Below are positions 36,063 through 44,856 of a stretch of DNA of 50,906 nt, piece by piece; positions within the stretch are counted from its first letter, which is position 1, and every line of letters begins with the position of its first letter. Below the pieces are notes generated by a model. It was not told the origin of the DNA, searched no databases, and was given only the letters and a program-made list of their open reading frames with translations. The stretch comes from Verrucomicrobiota bacterium (GTDB taxonomy: Bacteria > Verrucomicrobiota > Verrucomicrobiia > Opitutales > Opitutaceae), in assembly GCA_028293565.1 (NCBI GenBank), contig JAQGON010000204.1, forward strand, positions 1 to 50,906. Direction: 5' to 3'. Position numbers and translations under genes: made by a program.

Positions 36063-37607
36063 TTGTCGTGTCATCCCTCGAAACCAATTACATTACCCGT
36101 GATCAGCACGGACGAACTGCAAGGTCTGCCTCCCGCCGCCCGGGCGGAGATCCTGTCGTTGCGCGGGGCGAAGGCCGGGCTCGAGATCGACAAGCGGATC
36201 CTGGAACTGAAGGTGCAGAAGTACGAGCGGATGCTGTGGGCCAAAAAGTCGGAGCGGCTCACGCCGGCGGATCAGAAGCAGGGGACGCTGTTCAACGATC
36301 CCGCGGGAGTTGCACCGGCCCCGGTTCCGCCCGCGCCCAAGCTCAGCGCGAGCGTCCGGGGACCGCGCCTGCCGAAAGGACCCAAGCCGCTCGATCCCGC
36401 GCTGCCGCGCGAAGTGATCGCGGTCCCGTCTCCGGCCTTGAAGGAGTTGATCTGCCCGGAGACCAGGCAACCGATGCGGCCGGGCTTCGTGGAGACCTTG
36501 GAAGTCCTCGCGCGGCGCGCACCGGAGTATTATGTGAAGCGCTACGAGCGGACGGTGTTCGTGTCGCCGGCGAAGACGGCCCCGGTGTACGCGCCGTGGC
36601 CCGCGGAGGTGCTGCCTCGGTCGCGGATGCACGTGAGCATTGTGGCGCATCTGGCCTCGGCGCATTACTGCGAGCATCAACCCTTCCACCGGATCGAACA
36701 GGACCTCGCCCGCAAAGGGGTGCATCTGCCGCGCAACAGCCAGGTGTCGCTCATGCAGCAGCTCGACCGGATGATGGAGCCATTGCTCTCCACTCTGAAA
36801 CAGGAGGTGTTTGCGAGCGGTTACATCCACTTGGATCCGACACCCGTCGATCTGTGCGATCCGGCGCGTCCGGGCTCGACCCGCGAGGCGACCCTGTGGG
36901 CGTACCGCGCGAAGAACGGCGCCGTCTGGTTCGATTACCAGACAAGCAAGTCGCCGAGCCACGCGGACGCGCTGCTCAAAAAGCTCAATTACCGCGGCTA
37001 CGGTCAGACCGACGGAGCGACGGGATTGGATGCGATCGGCCCACCCGGCCAAGTGACCAACCTTGGTTGCTGGACGCATGCCCGACGACGCTTCTACGAC
37101 GCGCATCAGGAAGGCGACTCCCGCGCACAGTGGTACCTGGCACAGATTGGAAAACTCTTCCGCGTCGACCGAATCGCGACTCGCTATGGCCGGAAGGCCC
37201 GTCTGCGGGAACGCTTCAGCGTGCCGATCTTCGACCAAGTCATGAATCAGGCGATCGCCCATGCCGAAGTGACCGAAGCGAAGACCACCCTCGGCGACGC
37301 GGTGCGGTACCTGCTCGGACAGGAGGAACGATTGGCACGTTGTCTGATGCACATCGCGGCCGAACTCTCGAACAATCCCGTCGAACGGGCGATCCGGCCC
37401 TTGAAAGTAGGAGCGAAGAACTGGCTCTTCATTGGGCACCCCAGCGCTGGCCCGCGGTTGGCGAATCTTTTTACGCTCGTGGAAAACTGCCGACTCTTGG
37501 CCATCGACCCGGAGCGTTACCTGACGGATGTGATGACGCGCTTGTCGGATCATCCGGCGGCGCGCATCGCGGAACTGCTGCCGCATCGCTGGTCAGTCTC
37601 CGGCTGA
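36063..37607 (+). CDS. tnpC: IS66-family transposase (TnpC)
   Basis: 514 residues from a TTG, or about 502 from the GTG near 36099. It has the N-terminal coiled coil (EIDKRILELKVQKYERMLWAKKSERL in pieces), the zinc-finger-like ICPETRQPM region and the DDE core. The acidic residue is in IHLDPTPVDL (about 256), then GCWTHARRRFYDA, and the glutamate in NNPVERAIRPLKVGAKNWLF. The usual DNN before that glutamate reads SNN. The C-terminal DHPAARIAELLPHRW is typical. Appears full length. Its 3' end overlaps the convergent tnpB by 58 bases, an orientation opposite to the normal IS66 order. Confidence 0.93.
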   Translation: MSCHPSKPITLPVISTDELQGLPPAARAEILSLRGAKAGLEIDKRILELKVQKYERMLWAKKSERLTPADQKQGTLFNDPAGVAPAPVPPAPKLSASVRGPRLPKGPKPLDPALPREVIAVPSPALKELICPETRQPMRPGFVETLEVLARRAPEYYVKRYERTVFVSPAKTAPVYAPWPAEVLPRSRMHVSIVAHLASAHYCEHQPFHRIEQDLARKGVHLPRNSQVSLMQQLDRMMEPLLSTLKQEVFASGYIHLDPTPVDLCDPARPGSTREATLWAYRAKNGAVWFDYQTSKSPSHADALLKKLNYRGYGQTDGATGLDAIGPPGQVTNLGCWTHARRRFYDAHQEGDSRAQWYLAQIGKLFRVDRIATRYGRKARLRERFSVPIFDQVMNQAIAHAEVTEAKTTLGDAVRYLLGQEERLARCLMHIAAELSNNPVERAIRPLKVGAKNWLFIGHPSAGPRLANLFTLVENCRLLAIDPERYLTDVMTRLSDHPAARIAELLPHRWSVSG

Positions 37608-37975
37608 ATCTTCATCCGCTCGATTGGGCTCTTGCGCACCCAGCGGCGCGGCCGCAGCTGCGCGAGGTCGAGTCCCTCGAGCAGCATCTGCAGTTCGCCC
37701 GCCGTGAGCATGACCACCTTGTCGGTCAGGCTCGTCTTCGACTGAAACGTGCCTTCGTGGAGGCGCTTCGCCAGGACGCAGACGCCACCGGTATCCCACC
37801 AAAGGATCTTCACGAGCGAGCGCTGCTTATTGAGGAAGACCCACAGATGTCCGGAGAGCGGTTCGCCGCCAAAGTGCTGCTCGATCAGATTAAAGAGCCT
37901 CGAGTAACCGCGCCGAAGATCGACCGCACCGATCGCCAAGTGGATCAGCGTATTAACGCCGCCGAGTTGGATCAT
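37550..37975 (-). CDS. tnpB: IS66 accessory protein TnpB (Orf2)
   Basis: 141 residues. IS66 Orf2 marks: LAIGAVDLRRGYSRLFNLI, GHLWVFLNKQRSLVKILWWDTGGVCVLAKRLHEGTF. Required with TnpA and TnpC for IS66 transposition; exact role unclear. The start is six bases after the tnpA stop. The last ~20 residues lie in the overlap with the oppositely oriented transposase gene and are not family-like, so the original end may have been changed. Confidence 0.92.
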   Translation of the reverse strand: MIQLGGVNTLIHLAIGAVDLRRGYSRLFNLIEQHFGGEPLSGHLWVFLNKQRSLVKILWWDTGGVCVLAKRLHEGTFQSKTSLTDKVVMLTAGELQMLLEGLDLAQLRPRRWVRKSPIERMKIQPETDQRCGSSSAMRAAG

Positions 37976-37981
37976 GTCGGC

Positions 37982-38350
37982 TCAGGCGTTGAGGGTCTTG
38001 AGCAGAAGTCCGAGGCCCTGCCAGGTCGCGTCACTTGTATGGAAGACATCCAGTCGCACTCCGCCCGGCACATGCAGGGAGACGACCGGCAACTCGGGCG
38101 TCGTGCGGACCGTCGCACTCACTTGCACCTCGGCGAACTGCAAGCTCTCGGTGCCGCCGGCGTTCTCCCGCGCCTGTCGGCGCCACAAACTAAACGTTGC
38201 CTCATTGAGCGACATCTCCCGACAGAAGTCCGCCGGGCTCATCCCGCTCTGCTCAAACAGCGCCAGGTGCTCGGCCTTCTCCTGGACAGTATAAACTCGG
38301 CGGCTGCGCGGGGCGGCTTCCGCCACCGGAGTCGAAGGGGTTGGGGTCAT
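37982..38350 (-). CDS. tnpA: IS66 accessory protein TnpA (HTH)
   Basis: 122 residues. A helix-turn-helix of the IS3/IS66 Orf1 type (EKAEHLALFEQSGMSPADFCREMSLNEATFSLWRRQARE), followed by a short C-terminal domain ending FHTSDATWQGLGLLLKTLNA. It is the first gene of the tnpA-tnpB pair, pointing inward from the right end of the element. Confidence 0.9.
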   Translation of the reverse strand: MTPTPSTPVAEAAPRSRRVYTVQEKAEHLALFEQSGMSPADFCREMSLNEATFSLWRRQARENAGGTESLQFAEVQVSATVRTTPELPVVSLHVPGGVRLDVFHTSDATWQGLGLLLKTLNA

Positions 38351-38449
38351 CCCGCCACTCTATCAACTAACCATGCCTAATGTCACCACGTGCAAAAAGA
38401 ACACTTACCTGGCGGATAATCACTGCGATGATTTTCCACTCATGAAAAG

Positions 38450-40363
38450 ATGAAACGCCATCTCCTATTCAGCATAGTGCTGGCCTTCCCCATTGGTACG
38501 GATGCCAGTGTTATCCTCCCTTCTGTCGGTCGTGAGCTTCGGCCGGTGCCAATGCTTGCAGAGACCGAATTTGATCTGGCCGCCGTTCGTCTCCTCGACG
38601 GGCCGTTCAAAAAGGCGCAAGAACTCGACCAGATGTTCCTCCTGAGGCAGGACGCGAACCGGCTTCTGCTCTCCTTCAAGATTACCGCTGGAATTGCCTC
38701 TTGGGCCAAACCCATCGGTGGCTACGAAAGTCCCGGCTGCGAACTGCGCGGGCACGCGGTGGGTCATTACTTGAGCGCGTGCGCTCTCATGTACGCGAGC
38801 ACCGGCGACCCGGCGCTCAAAGCGAAGTGCGATGCGATCGTCGAAGGCTTTGCCAAGTGCCAGGCGAACGCGCCGAAGCAGGGCTATCATGCCGGCTATT
38901 TGTCCGCGTTTCCCGAATCGCTCTTCGACCGGGTCGACGCTCTCCAGCGTGTCTGGGCGCCTTGGTACACAATGCACAAGATTCTTGCCGGGCTTGTGGA
39001 CGCGCATGTGCACACCGCGAGTGTAGAGGCACTGGCCATCGCCCAAAGGCTGGCGGATTGGGTCAAATTCCGCGTCGATCGGCTGACTCCGGAACAGATG
39101 CAGGCTTCGCTCAAGGAAGAACACGGCGGGATGAACGAGGCCCTGTGCAACCTCTACGCCGTCACGCACAACCCTGACCACCTGCGGCTGGCCTTGGCTT
39201 TCAATCAAAAGCTCGTCTTCGAACCGCTGTCGAAAGGGGAGGATCACTTAAACGGCCTCCACGCTAATACGCAGATTCCCAAAATAGTCGGCGCGGCCCG
39301 TGAATACGAACTGGGCGGTGACGAGACCTTCCGCCGGGCCGCGGAGTTTTTCTGGAAACGCGTCGCCCTCTCCCGGTCGTATGCCAATGGCGGCAACAGC
39401 GACGAAGAGCACTTTTTCCCGGTCACGGATTTCGCAAAGCACCTGACGCCGGTCACCGCCGAGACCTGCAACACGTACAACATGCTGAAACTCACCCGGC
39501 ATGTGTTCGCGTGGGAGCCGAAGGCGAGCACGATGGATTTCTACGAGCGGGCGCTCTACAATCACATCCTGGCGTCGCAGGATCCGAGGACCGGCCTGTT
39601 TTGCTACTACATTTCCTTCAAACCGGGACACTTCAAGGTGTACTCGAGTCCCGATGAATCCTTCTGGTGCTGCGTGGGGACGGGCATGGAAAACCACGCG
39701 CGTTACGGCGAGGCGATCTACGCGCACGGGAGCGATTCACTCTATATTAATTTATTCATCGCCTCCGAACTCACGTGGGCCGAGCGTGGGCTGGTTTTGC
39801 GCCAGGAGACTCAATTCCCGGAAGAGGCTGCGACCCAGTTCCGGCTCAAACTTAAGCAGCCGAGCAAGTTTGCTCTGAAACTGCGGCACCCGGCTTGGTG
39901 CACCGAAGGAATGTCCGTTTCGGTCAACGGTGCCTCGACGCCGGCTGAGCCGGACAGCACAGGCTACATCACCCTCGACCGCGAATGGCGCGACGGCGAT
40001 CTCGTGCAACTGCAACTGCCGATGACGCTCCGCACTGAGCCGCTTCCGGGCGAACCCCGCACAGTCGCCTTTTTCTACGGGCCCATCCTCCTCGCCGGTG
40101 CGCTCGGGGACGCGGGGATGCCCGAGAACGGCGCCTATGCGACGCGCGACGCGGAAAAGTTCAGCGAATGGCCCGTTCCCACCGTTCCCGCCCTGACTGG
40201 CGATCCCGCGGGCATCCTGGCGACCTTGCAACCCGTCGCCGGCAAGCCCCTCACGTTCGCCTTCCCGAAAAAGTCCAAGGACGACGACCCGCTCACCTTC
40301 ATCCCGCTCTACCGCCTGCATCACCAGCGATACAACGTATACTGGCCGCTGGGGACGAACTGA
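38450..40363 (+). CDS. GH127-type glycoside hydrolase (beta-L-arabinofuranosidase-like)
   Basis: 637 residues with a short signal peptide. The (alpha/alpha)6 barrel family DUF1680/GH127 is clear from GCELRGHAVGHYLSACALMYASTGDP, WYTMHKILAGL, EHGGMNEAL, the zinc-site ETCNTYNMLKL (Glu ~337, Cys ~339) and WCCVGTGMENHARY (Cys-Cys ~407-408, the catalytic pair in BlHypBA1). It removes terminal arabinofuranose or related sugars from plant or microbial glycans. GH127 and GH146 are not easily separated by eye. It heads a four-gene cluster with nine bases to the next gene. Confidence 0.92.
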   Translation: MKRHLLFSIVLAFPIGTDASVILPSVGRELRPVPMLAETEFDLAAVRLLDGPFKKAQELDQMFLLRQDANRLLLSFKITAGIASWAKPIGGYESPGCELRGHAVGHYLSACALMYASTGDPALKAKCDAIVEGFAKCQANAPKQGYHAGYLSAFPESLFDRVDALQRVWAPWYTMHKILAGLVDAHVHTASVEALAIAQRLADWVKFRVDRLTPEQMQASLKEEHGGMNEALCNLYAVTHNPDHLRLALAFNQKLVFEPLSKGEDHLNGLHANTQIPKIVGAAREYELGGDETFRRAAEFFWKRVALSRSYANGGNSDEEHFFPVTDFAKHLTPVTAETCNTYNMLKLTRHVFAWEPKASTMDFYERALYNHILASQDPRTGLFCYYISFKPGHFKVYSSPDESFWCCVGTGMENHARYGEAIYAHGSDSLYINLFIASELTWAERGLVLRQETQFPEEAATQFRLKLKQPSKFALKLRHPAWCTEGMSVSVNGASTPAEPDSTGYITLDREWRDGDLVQLQLPMTLRTEPLPGEPRTVAFFYGPILLAGALGDAGMPENGAYATRDAEKFSEWPVPTVPALTGDPAGILATLQPVAGKPLTFAFPKKSKDDDPLTFIPLYRLHHQRYNVYWPLGTN

Positions 40364-40372
40364 CCCAAGCTC

Positions 40373-41761
40373 ATGGAACCCCAACTGCCGCGCCGCGAAT
40401 TTCTTAAAACTGCCGCGGTCGGCATGGCTGCCGTCATGCTCGGCGAGCAAGCGAAGGCCGCGTCCAACGTCTTGCCGCCATCCACGCCCAAGGGCCCCGC
40501 GACGGCCGTCGGTCTGATGACGCCAAAACTGGACAAGGTCAGGTTCGGCTTCATTGGGCTCGGCGCCCGCGGGCGACCGACGTTGGAGGAAACACTGCGG
40601 ATCGAGGGGTGCGAGGTGCGCGCCGTGTGCGACTCGGACGACACCGCCTTGGCTTGGGGCGCCAAGTATCCGGGGATCGTCGGCAAAGCTTCGCCTGCAT
40701 CCTATGGCGGAAGTCCCGACGCGTTCCTCAAAATGCTCGAGCGCGAGGACGTCGACGCCGTGATGATCTGCACGCCGTGGCGCGAGCATGTGCGGATGGC
40801 GGTGGCGGCGATGCGCGCGGGCAAGCACGCCTTCGTCGAGGTGCCTGCGGCCGTCACGCTCGAGGAGTGCTGGCAATTGGTCGAAACCGCCGAGCAGACC
40901 CAGCGCCACTGCATGATGCTCGAGAACTGCTGCTACGGCCGGGACGAGTTGATGGTGTTGAATCTCTGCCGCCAAGGCATCTTGGGGGAGTTGCTGCACG
41001 CCGAGGGCGCTTACCTGCATGACCTGCGCGAGCAGATGAAGGACATCGACCACGGCACGGGCAGTTGGCGCACACATGAGCATGAAGTGCGCAATGGAAA
41101 TCTCTATCCGACGCACGGGCTCGGTCCCGTCGCGCAATGTCTGGGCATCAACCGCGGCGACCGGTTCGAGCGCATCGTTTCCCTGAGCAGCCCCTCCCGT
41201 GGAATGGCGGCCTACGCGGACGCGAACTTTCCGCCGGACCATCCACGGCGGAAGGCCACCTACCGCTGCGGCGACATGAACACCTCGATCATCCAGACCG
41301 CGCGCGGCCGGACGATCGTGGTCCAGCACGACACCATGAATCCTCGACCTTATTCGCGGACAAACGTGGTGCAGGGCACGAAAGGGATTTTTTCCGGTTA
41401 CCCCAACCGGATCTACGTCGAAGGCCGTTCCGCGCAAGAACACCGCTGGGATACTGACCTCGAAAAATGGTATGCGGAGTTCGATCACCCGCTTTGGAAA
41501 AAGATTGCCGCTCCCGCGTTGCGATCCGACCGAAATGGCGGGATGGGCCACGGCGGCATGGATTACGTCATGAAGTGGCGGCTCGTGCAGTGTCTGCGCG
41601 AGGGATTGCCGTTGGACCAGGATGTTTACGACGCTGCGGCGTGGAGCGCGATCGGACCCTTGAGCGAACAGTCGGTCGCGCAGGGCGGCGCGCCCGTGGA
41701 AATTCCGGACTTCACGCGGGGCGCTTGGAAAACCACCGCTCCGCTCGGGATTGTGTCTTAG
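40373..41761 (+). CDS. Tat-exported GH109-like Gfo/Idh/MocA protein
   Basis: 462 residues. Tat signal RREFLKTAAVGMAAVM. The Rossmann domain follows (GFIGLGARGRPTLEETL, CDSDD, VMICTPWREHVRMAVAAMRAGKHAFVEVPAA). The downstream block GTGSWRTHEHEVRNGNLYPTHGLGPVAQCLGINRGDRF (in pieces) is typical of GH109, where bound NAD+ enables hydrolysis of alpha-N-acetylgalactosaminides by redox-assisted elimination. Substrate here may differ. Second gene of the cluster. Confidence 0.9.
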   Translation: MEPQLPRREFLKTAAVGMAAVMLGEQAKAASNVLPPSTPKGPATAVGLMTPKLDKVRFGFIGLGARGRPTLEETLRIEGCEVRAVCDSDDTALAWGAKYPGIVGKASPASYGGSPDAFLKMLEREDVDAVMICTPWREHVRMAVAAMRAGKHAFVEVPAAVTLEECWQLVETAEQTQRHCMMLENCCYGRDELMVLNLCRQGILGELLHAEGAYLHDLREQMKDIDHGTGSWRTHEHEVRNGNLYPTHGLGPVAQCLGINRGDRFERIVSLSSPSRGMAAYADANFPPDHPRRKATYRCGDMNTSIIQTARGRTIVVQHDTMNPRPYSRTNVVQGTKGIFSGYPNRIYVEGRSAQEHRWDTDLEKWYAEFDHPLWKKIAAPALRSDRNGGMGHGGMDYVMKWRLVQCLREGLPLDQDVYDAAAWSAIGPLSEQSVAQGGAPVEIPDFTRGAWKTTAPLGIVS

Positions 41762-41780
41762 GTGGGAGGGTGGAATCGCC

Positions 41781-42935
41781 ATGAGTGTCTCGAGTCGGAC
41801 TAATGCCGCGAGGCCGCCGGAGGCTGCCGCGCCACGTCGGCTCGCCTCGTTGGATGCCTACCGCGGATTCGTGATGCTGCTCATGATGGCCGAAGTGCTG
41901 CGGCTGCATCTCTTGACGACGTATTTTCCGGAGAGCGGATGGGCGGCGGCGATCGCCGCCTTACAGTCGCATGTGCCATGGGAGGGATGTCATCTGCATG
42001 ATCTCATCCAGCCGTCGTTTTCGTTTTTGGTAGGAGTGGCGCTGCCGTTTTCGTTGGCGAGCCGACTGGCACGGGGGGAATCGACAGGGCGCATGGCGGT
42101 GCACGCGGTGTGGCGAGCGGTCGTGCTGGTTCTGCTCGGAGTGTTTTTGAGATCGGTCGGTGAGGCGAATACCAACTGGACCTTCGAGGATACCCTGACG
42201 CAGATCGGGCTCGGCTATCCGTTTCTATTTTTATTGGGGTTCTGTCGGACGCGCACGCAGTGGATCGTTTTTGGGATAATCCTGGTGGGGTACTGGTTCG
42301 CGTGGGCGGCCTACCCGTTGCCGCCAGGGGCGCACGAATTCGCGGCGCACTGGAATCCGGGGGCCAACCTTGGGGTCGCGTTCGACCGATGGTTTCTCAA
42401 TCTTTTTCCGCGCGAGCAGCCATTTGTCGCCAACGACGGCGGCTATGTGACGCTGAATTTCATCCCGACGCTCGGCACGATGTTGCTCGGCGTCATCGCC
42501 GGGGAGTGGCTGCGGTCGGAGCGCAGTGAGCACGAACGGGTCCAAATGTTTTTGGTCATGGGACTGCTGGGGATTGCGCTCGGACTCGCGCTGCATGGCT
42601 TCGGAATTTGCCCGCTCGTGAAGCGGGTCTGGACGCCGTCGTGGGTGCTTTTCAGTGGGGGATGCTGCTTTGTCCTGTTGGCCGCGTTCCATGCGGTGAT
42701 CGACCGGCGGGGATATCGGTCGCGGGCCTTTCCCCTCATCGTCGTCGGGACGAATTCGATCGCGGCTTACTGCATCGCGGAACTGATGGGACACTTCATC
42801 GGGAGTTCGCTGACGACGCATTTCGGCGGCTTTCATTTTATAGGAGGTCCGATTGTTAAAGGCGTGCTGATCCTCCTGATTTATTGGCTGGTTCTTTTTT
42901 GGATGTTTCGACGGAAGTTATTTCTAAAAATATGA
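41781..42935 (+). CDS. DUF5009/HGSNAT-like membrane acyltransferase
   Basis: About 384 residues and ten or so membrane segments. RLASLDAYRGFVMLLMMAEVL at the start, PWEGCHLHDLIQPSFSFLVGVALPFSLASR and IGLGYPFLFLLG are marks of the DUF5009 family, related to heparan-alpha-glucosaminide N-acetyltransferase. The histidine in CHLHDLIQP corresponds to the region carrying the acetyl-accepting histidine in that enzyme. Proposed role: acetyl transfer across the inner membrane to a sugar released by the neighbouring hydrolases. Its last codon overlaps the mutarotase start (ATGA). Confidence 0.88.
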   Translation: MSVSSRTNAARPPEAAAPRRLASLDAYRGFVMLLMMAEVLRLHLLTTYFPESGWAAAIAALQSHVPWEGCHLHDLIQPSFSFLVGVALPFSLASRLARGESTGRMAVHAVWRAVVLVLLGVFLRSVGEANTNWTFEDTLTQIGLGYPFLFLLGFCRTRTQWIVFGIILVGYWFAWAAYPLPPGAHEFAAHWNPGANLGVAFDRWFLNLFPREQPFVANDGGYVTLNFIPTLGTMLLGVIAGEWLRSERSEHERVQMFLVMGLLGIALGLALHGFGICPLVKRVWTPSWVLFSGGCCFVLLAAFHAVIDRRGYRSRAFPLIVVGTNSIAAYCIAELMGHFIGSSLTTHFGGFHFIGGPIVKGVLILLIYWLVLFWMFRRKLFLKI

Positions 42936-44089
42936 ATGCATTTCCATGCTTGATGAACTCGGTGGCCATCGCGGCGGTGCTCCTCAGCATCGGCGTTTTG
43001 ACGGGAGCGGCGGACTCCGGCGAGGTAACGCTGCCGGCAAATAAGGAGGCCCCTGCTCGCTCCACGAGGTGGAAGGAATTTACGCTGAAGAACCGCCATG
43101 GCCTTCGCGCGGTGCTGTTGGAATATGGGGCCATCCTGCAAAGCATCGAGGTCCCGGACCGCGCGGGTAAATTGGCGGACATCACCCTCGGGTACGACAC
43201 ACCCGCCGGATGGCGGAGCAGCACGTCTTACTTCGGCGCGGTCGTCGGCCGTTATGCGAACCGCATCGCGAAGGGCTCGTTCACGCTCGGGGGAAAAACT
43301 TATCTGCTCGCGACCAATGATAATCCGGCCGGAATCCCCTGCCATCTCCACGGTGGCCGGGTGGGGTTCGACAAACGGTCTTGGTCGGGCCGCGAGGTCG
43401 AGTGCCGGGGGGCGCACGGCGTGGAATTCACTTACGTGAGTCCCGCGGGCGAAGAGGGATATCCCGGAAAACTCGAGTCCCAGGTTACCTACTGGCTGAC
43501 GGACGAAGACGAATTGAAGGTGGAGTTTGTGGCGACGACGGACCAGCCGACCATCGTCAACCTCACGCAGCACACCTACTGGAACCTGACGGGCGATCCG
43601 CGCAAACGGATCACCGGCCATGAACTCACGCTCGCCGCCGACGAAATGCTGGCCGTGAACTCAGGGTTGATCCCGACGGGCGAACGGGTTCCGGTCCGGG
43701 GAACGCCCTTCGATTTCACGCAGGCGGCCCGGATCGGAAAACGCATCGGCGTCGACGATCCGCAACTCAAGTTTGGCCATGGCTACGACCATTGCTGGGT
43801 GTTGAGGCAGAGCGCCGGCGTTCGCCTTGCTGCCCGTCTATACGATCCTGATTCGGGTCGGGTGCTGGAAGTGTCCACGGACCAACCCGGCATCCAGTTC
43901 TACTCGGGAAACTTTCTGGACGGCACCGCCAAAGGGAAGGGCGGGATCGATTATGCGTTCCGCACCGGCCTTTGCCTGGAGACCCAGAAATTTCCCGACA
44001 GCCCCAACCATCCCGATTTTCCTTCGACCGAGTTACGGTGGGGTGAGGTTTATCGACACACGGTCGTGTACAAGTTCTCGACGAAATGA
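42932..44089 (+). CDS. galM: Aldose 1-epimerase (galactose mutarotase family), secreted
   Basis: About 385 residues. Signal-peptide-like start (SVAIAAVLLSIGVLTGAADS), then GalM: FTLKNRHGLRAVLLEYGAILQSIEVPDR, VVGRYANRIAKG, LHGGRVGFDKRSW, NLTQHTYWNLTG (catalytic His), DDPQLKFGHGYDHCWVL, GIQFYSGNFLDG, LCLETQKFPDSPNHPDFPS (catalytic Glu). It interconverts anomers of free aldoses, consistent with supplying the correct anomer after GH127/GH109 action. The start codon is shared with the acyltransferase stop (ATGA). Confidence 0.94.
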   Translation: MNAFPCLMNSVAIAAVLLSIGVLTGAADSGEVTLPANKEAPARSTRWKEFTLKNRHGLRAVLLEYGAILQSIEVPDRAGKLADITLGYDTPAGWRSSTSYFGAVVGRYANRIAKGSFTLGGKTYLLATNDNPAGIPCHLHGGRVGFDKRSWSGREVECRGAHGVEFTYVSPAGEEGYPGKLESQVTYWLTDEDELKVEFVATTDQPTIVNLTQHTYWNLTGDPRKRITGHELTLAADEMLAVNSGLIPTGERVPVRGTPFDFTQAARIGKRIGVDDPQLKFGHGYDHCWVLRQSAGVRLAARLYDPDSGRVLEVSTDQPGIQFYSGNFLDGTAKGKGGIDYAFRTGLCLETQKFPDSPNHPDFPSTELRWGEVYRHTVVYKFSTK

Positions 44090-44161
44090 CTCCGTCTTAA
44101 GCTTTGGAAGCGTATCGGGCGATGCTGTCAGGAAAACGGACATGACCTCCTGCACAGCGGA

Positions 44162-44608
44162 TCAATTCGGGATCTCGGGTTCGACGAGCATTGCCAGCTG
44201 GATGAGCGACTCCTGCCAGCCGAGGTAGCACGCCTCGGGCGGGATGACGGCGGGCACGCCCTCTTGGACGATGTTCACCTCGGTCCCACAGGAGACCTTC
44301 TTCAGGGTGACCGTCACCTGGAGTTCCCCGGGCAGGTTGGGGTCGTCAAACTTGTCCGTGTAGCGCAGGCGTTCGTGCGGCACCAGTTCGAGATATGTGC
44401 CGCCGAAGGAGTGACCGCCGCCGGTCGTGAAATTCGTGAACGACATCCGGTGGGCGCCTCCGACCTTGGCGTCCAGATGGTGGACCTTGGCCGTGAATCC
44501 GTTGGGCGGCAGCCATTTGGCGAGGGCGTCGGCGTCGAGGAACGCGCGGTACACTTTCTCGGGCGTCGCGCGGAGGACGCGATGAAGGCGAATGGTATTG
44601 GTGGACAT
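44162..44608 (-). CDS. SRPBCC/AHSA1-domain protein
   Basis: 148 residues. Activator of Hsp90 ATPase homologue 1-like fold: LHRVLRATPEKVYRAFLDADALAKWLPP, FTNFTTGGGHSFGGTYLELVPHERLRYTDKFDDP, LGWQESLIQLAMLVE. These small proteins bind hydrophobic ligands and are often stress or polyketide related; no defined function. The ATG at 44608 (MSTNTIRLHR) is preferred to 44665 because the domain starts four residues after it. The 248 bases upstream hold no gene; a GTAGCATGTCCGCGAAAGGC stretch near 44801 resembles repeat DNA. Confidence 0.88.
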   Translation of the reverse strand: MSTNTIRLHRVLRATPEKVYRAFLDADALAKWLPPNGFTAKVHHLDAKVGGAHRMSFTNFTTGGGHSFGGTYLELVPHERLRYTDKFDDPNLPGELQVTVTLKKVSCGTEVNIVQEGVPAVIPPEACYLGWQESLIQLAMLVEPEIPN

Positions 44609-44856
44609 GATTTCCTTTTCTTTCGATTGGGGCGTGGGCGTTTGGTTTTGGTGAGATTCAATCATTCAACGAACGAGCCTTGGCCGGGCGGACATCCCTT
44701 TCCAGGTTCTTGGAAAGAAGTTCGATCCTGGCCAGCGCGGTTCAACAAGCGACAGGCAATGTTTCCGCGGCAGCCGTGGGAAAGGAGGACGGTCGCCGTG
44801 GAGTAGCATGTCCGCGAAAGGCGAAAGGAGCCATTGTTGCGCGGAAGCGCGCCGAG

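Larger units (their letters stand above)
35930..38408. mobile_element. IS66-family insertion element (ends provisional)
   Basis: The core is a transposase (tnpC-like) on the plus strand and tnpB and tnpA on the minus strand. IS66 elements usually begin GTAAG. Candidate ends: GTAAGTGT at 35930, and its inverse ending at 38408, followed in both by a TGYACGT match at slightly different distance. No 8-bp target duplication was found at these positions, so the ends are uncertain. An AT-rich stretch (35995-36060) lies between the left candidate end and the transposase. Confidence 0.55.

Noticed and set aside
36068-38380. A 770-codon plus-strand frame across the IS66 genes
   Set aside because: It is out of frame with the transposase and antisense to tnpA/tnpB, which carry the real motifs.
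35922-38416. 8-bp target duplication of the IS66 element
   Set aside because: The bases flanking the candidate ends (ACTTGTAA and CTGGCGGA) do not match, so the ends remain provisional.
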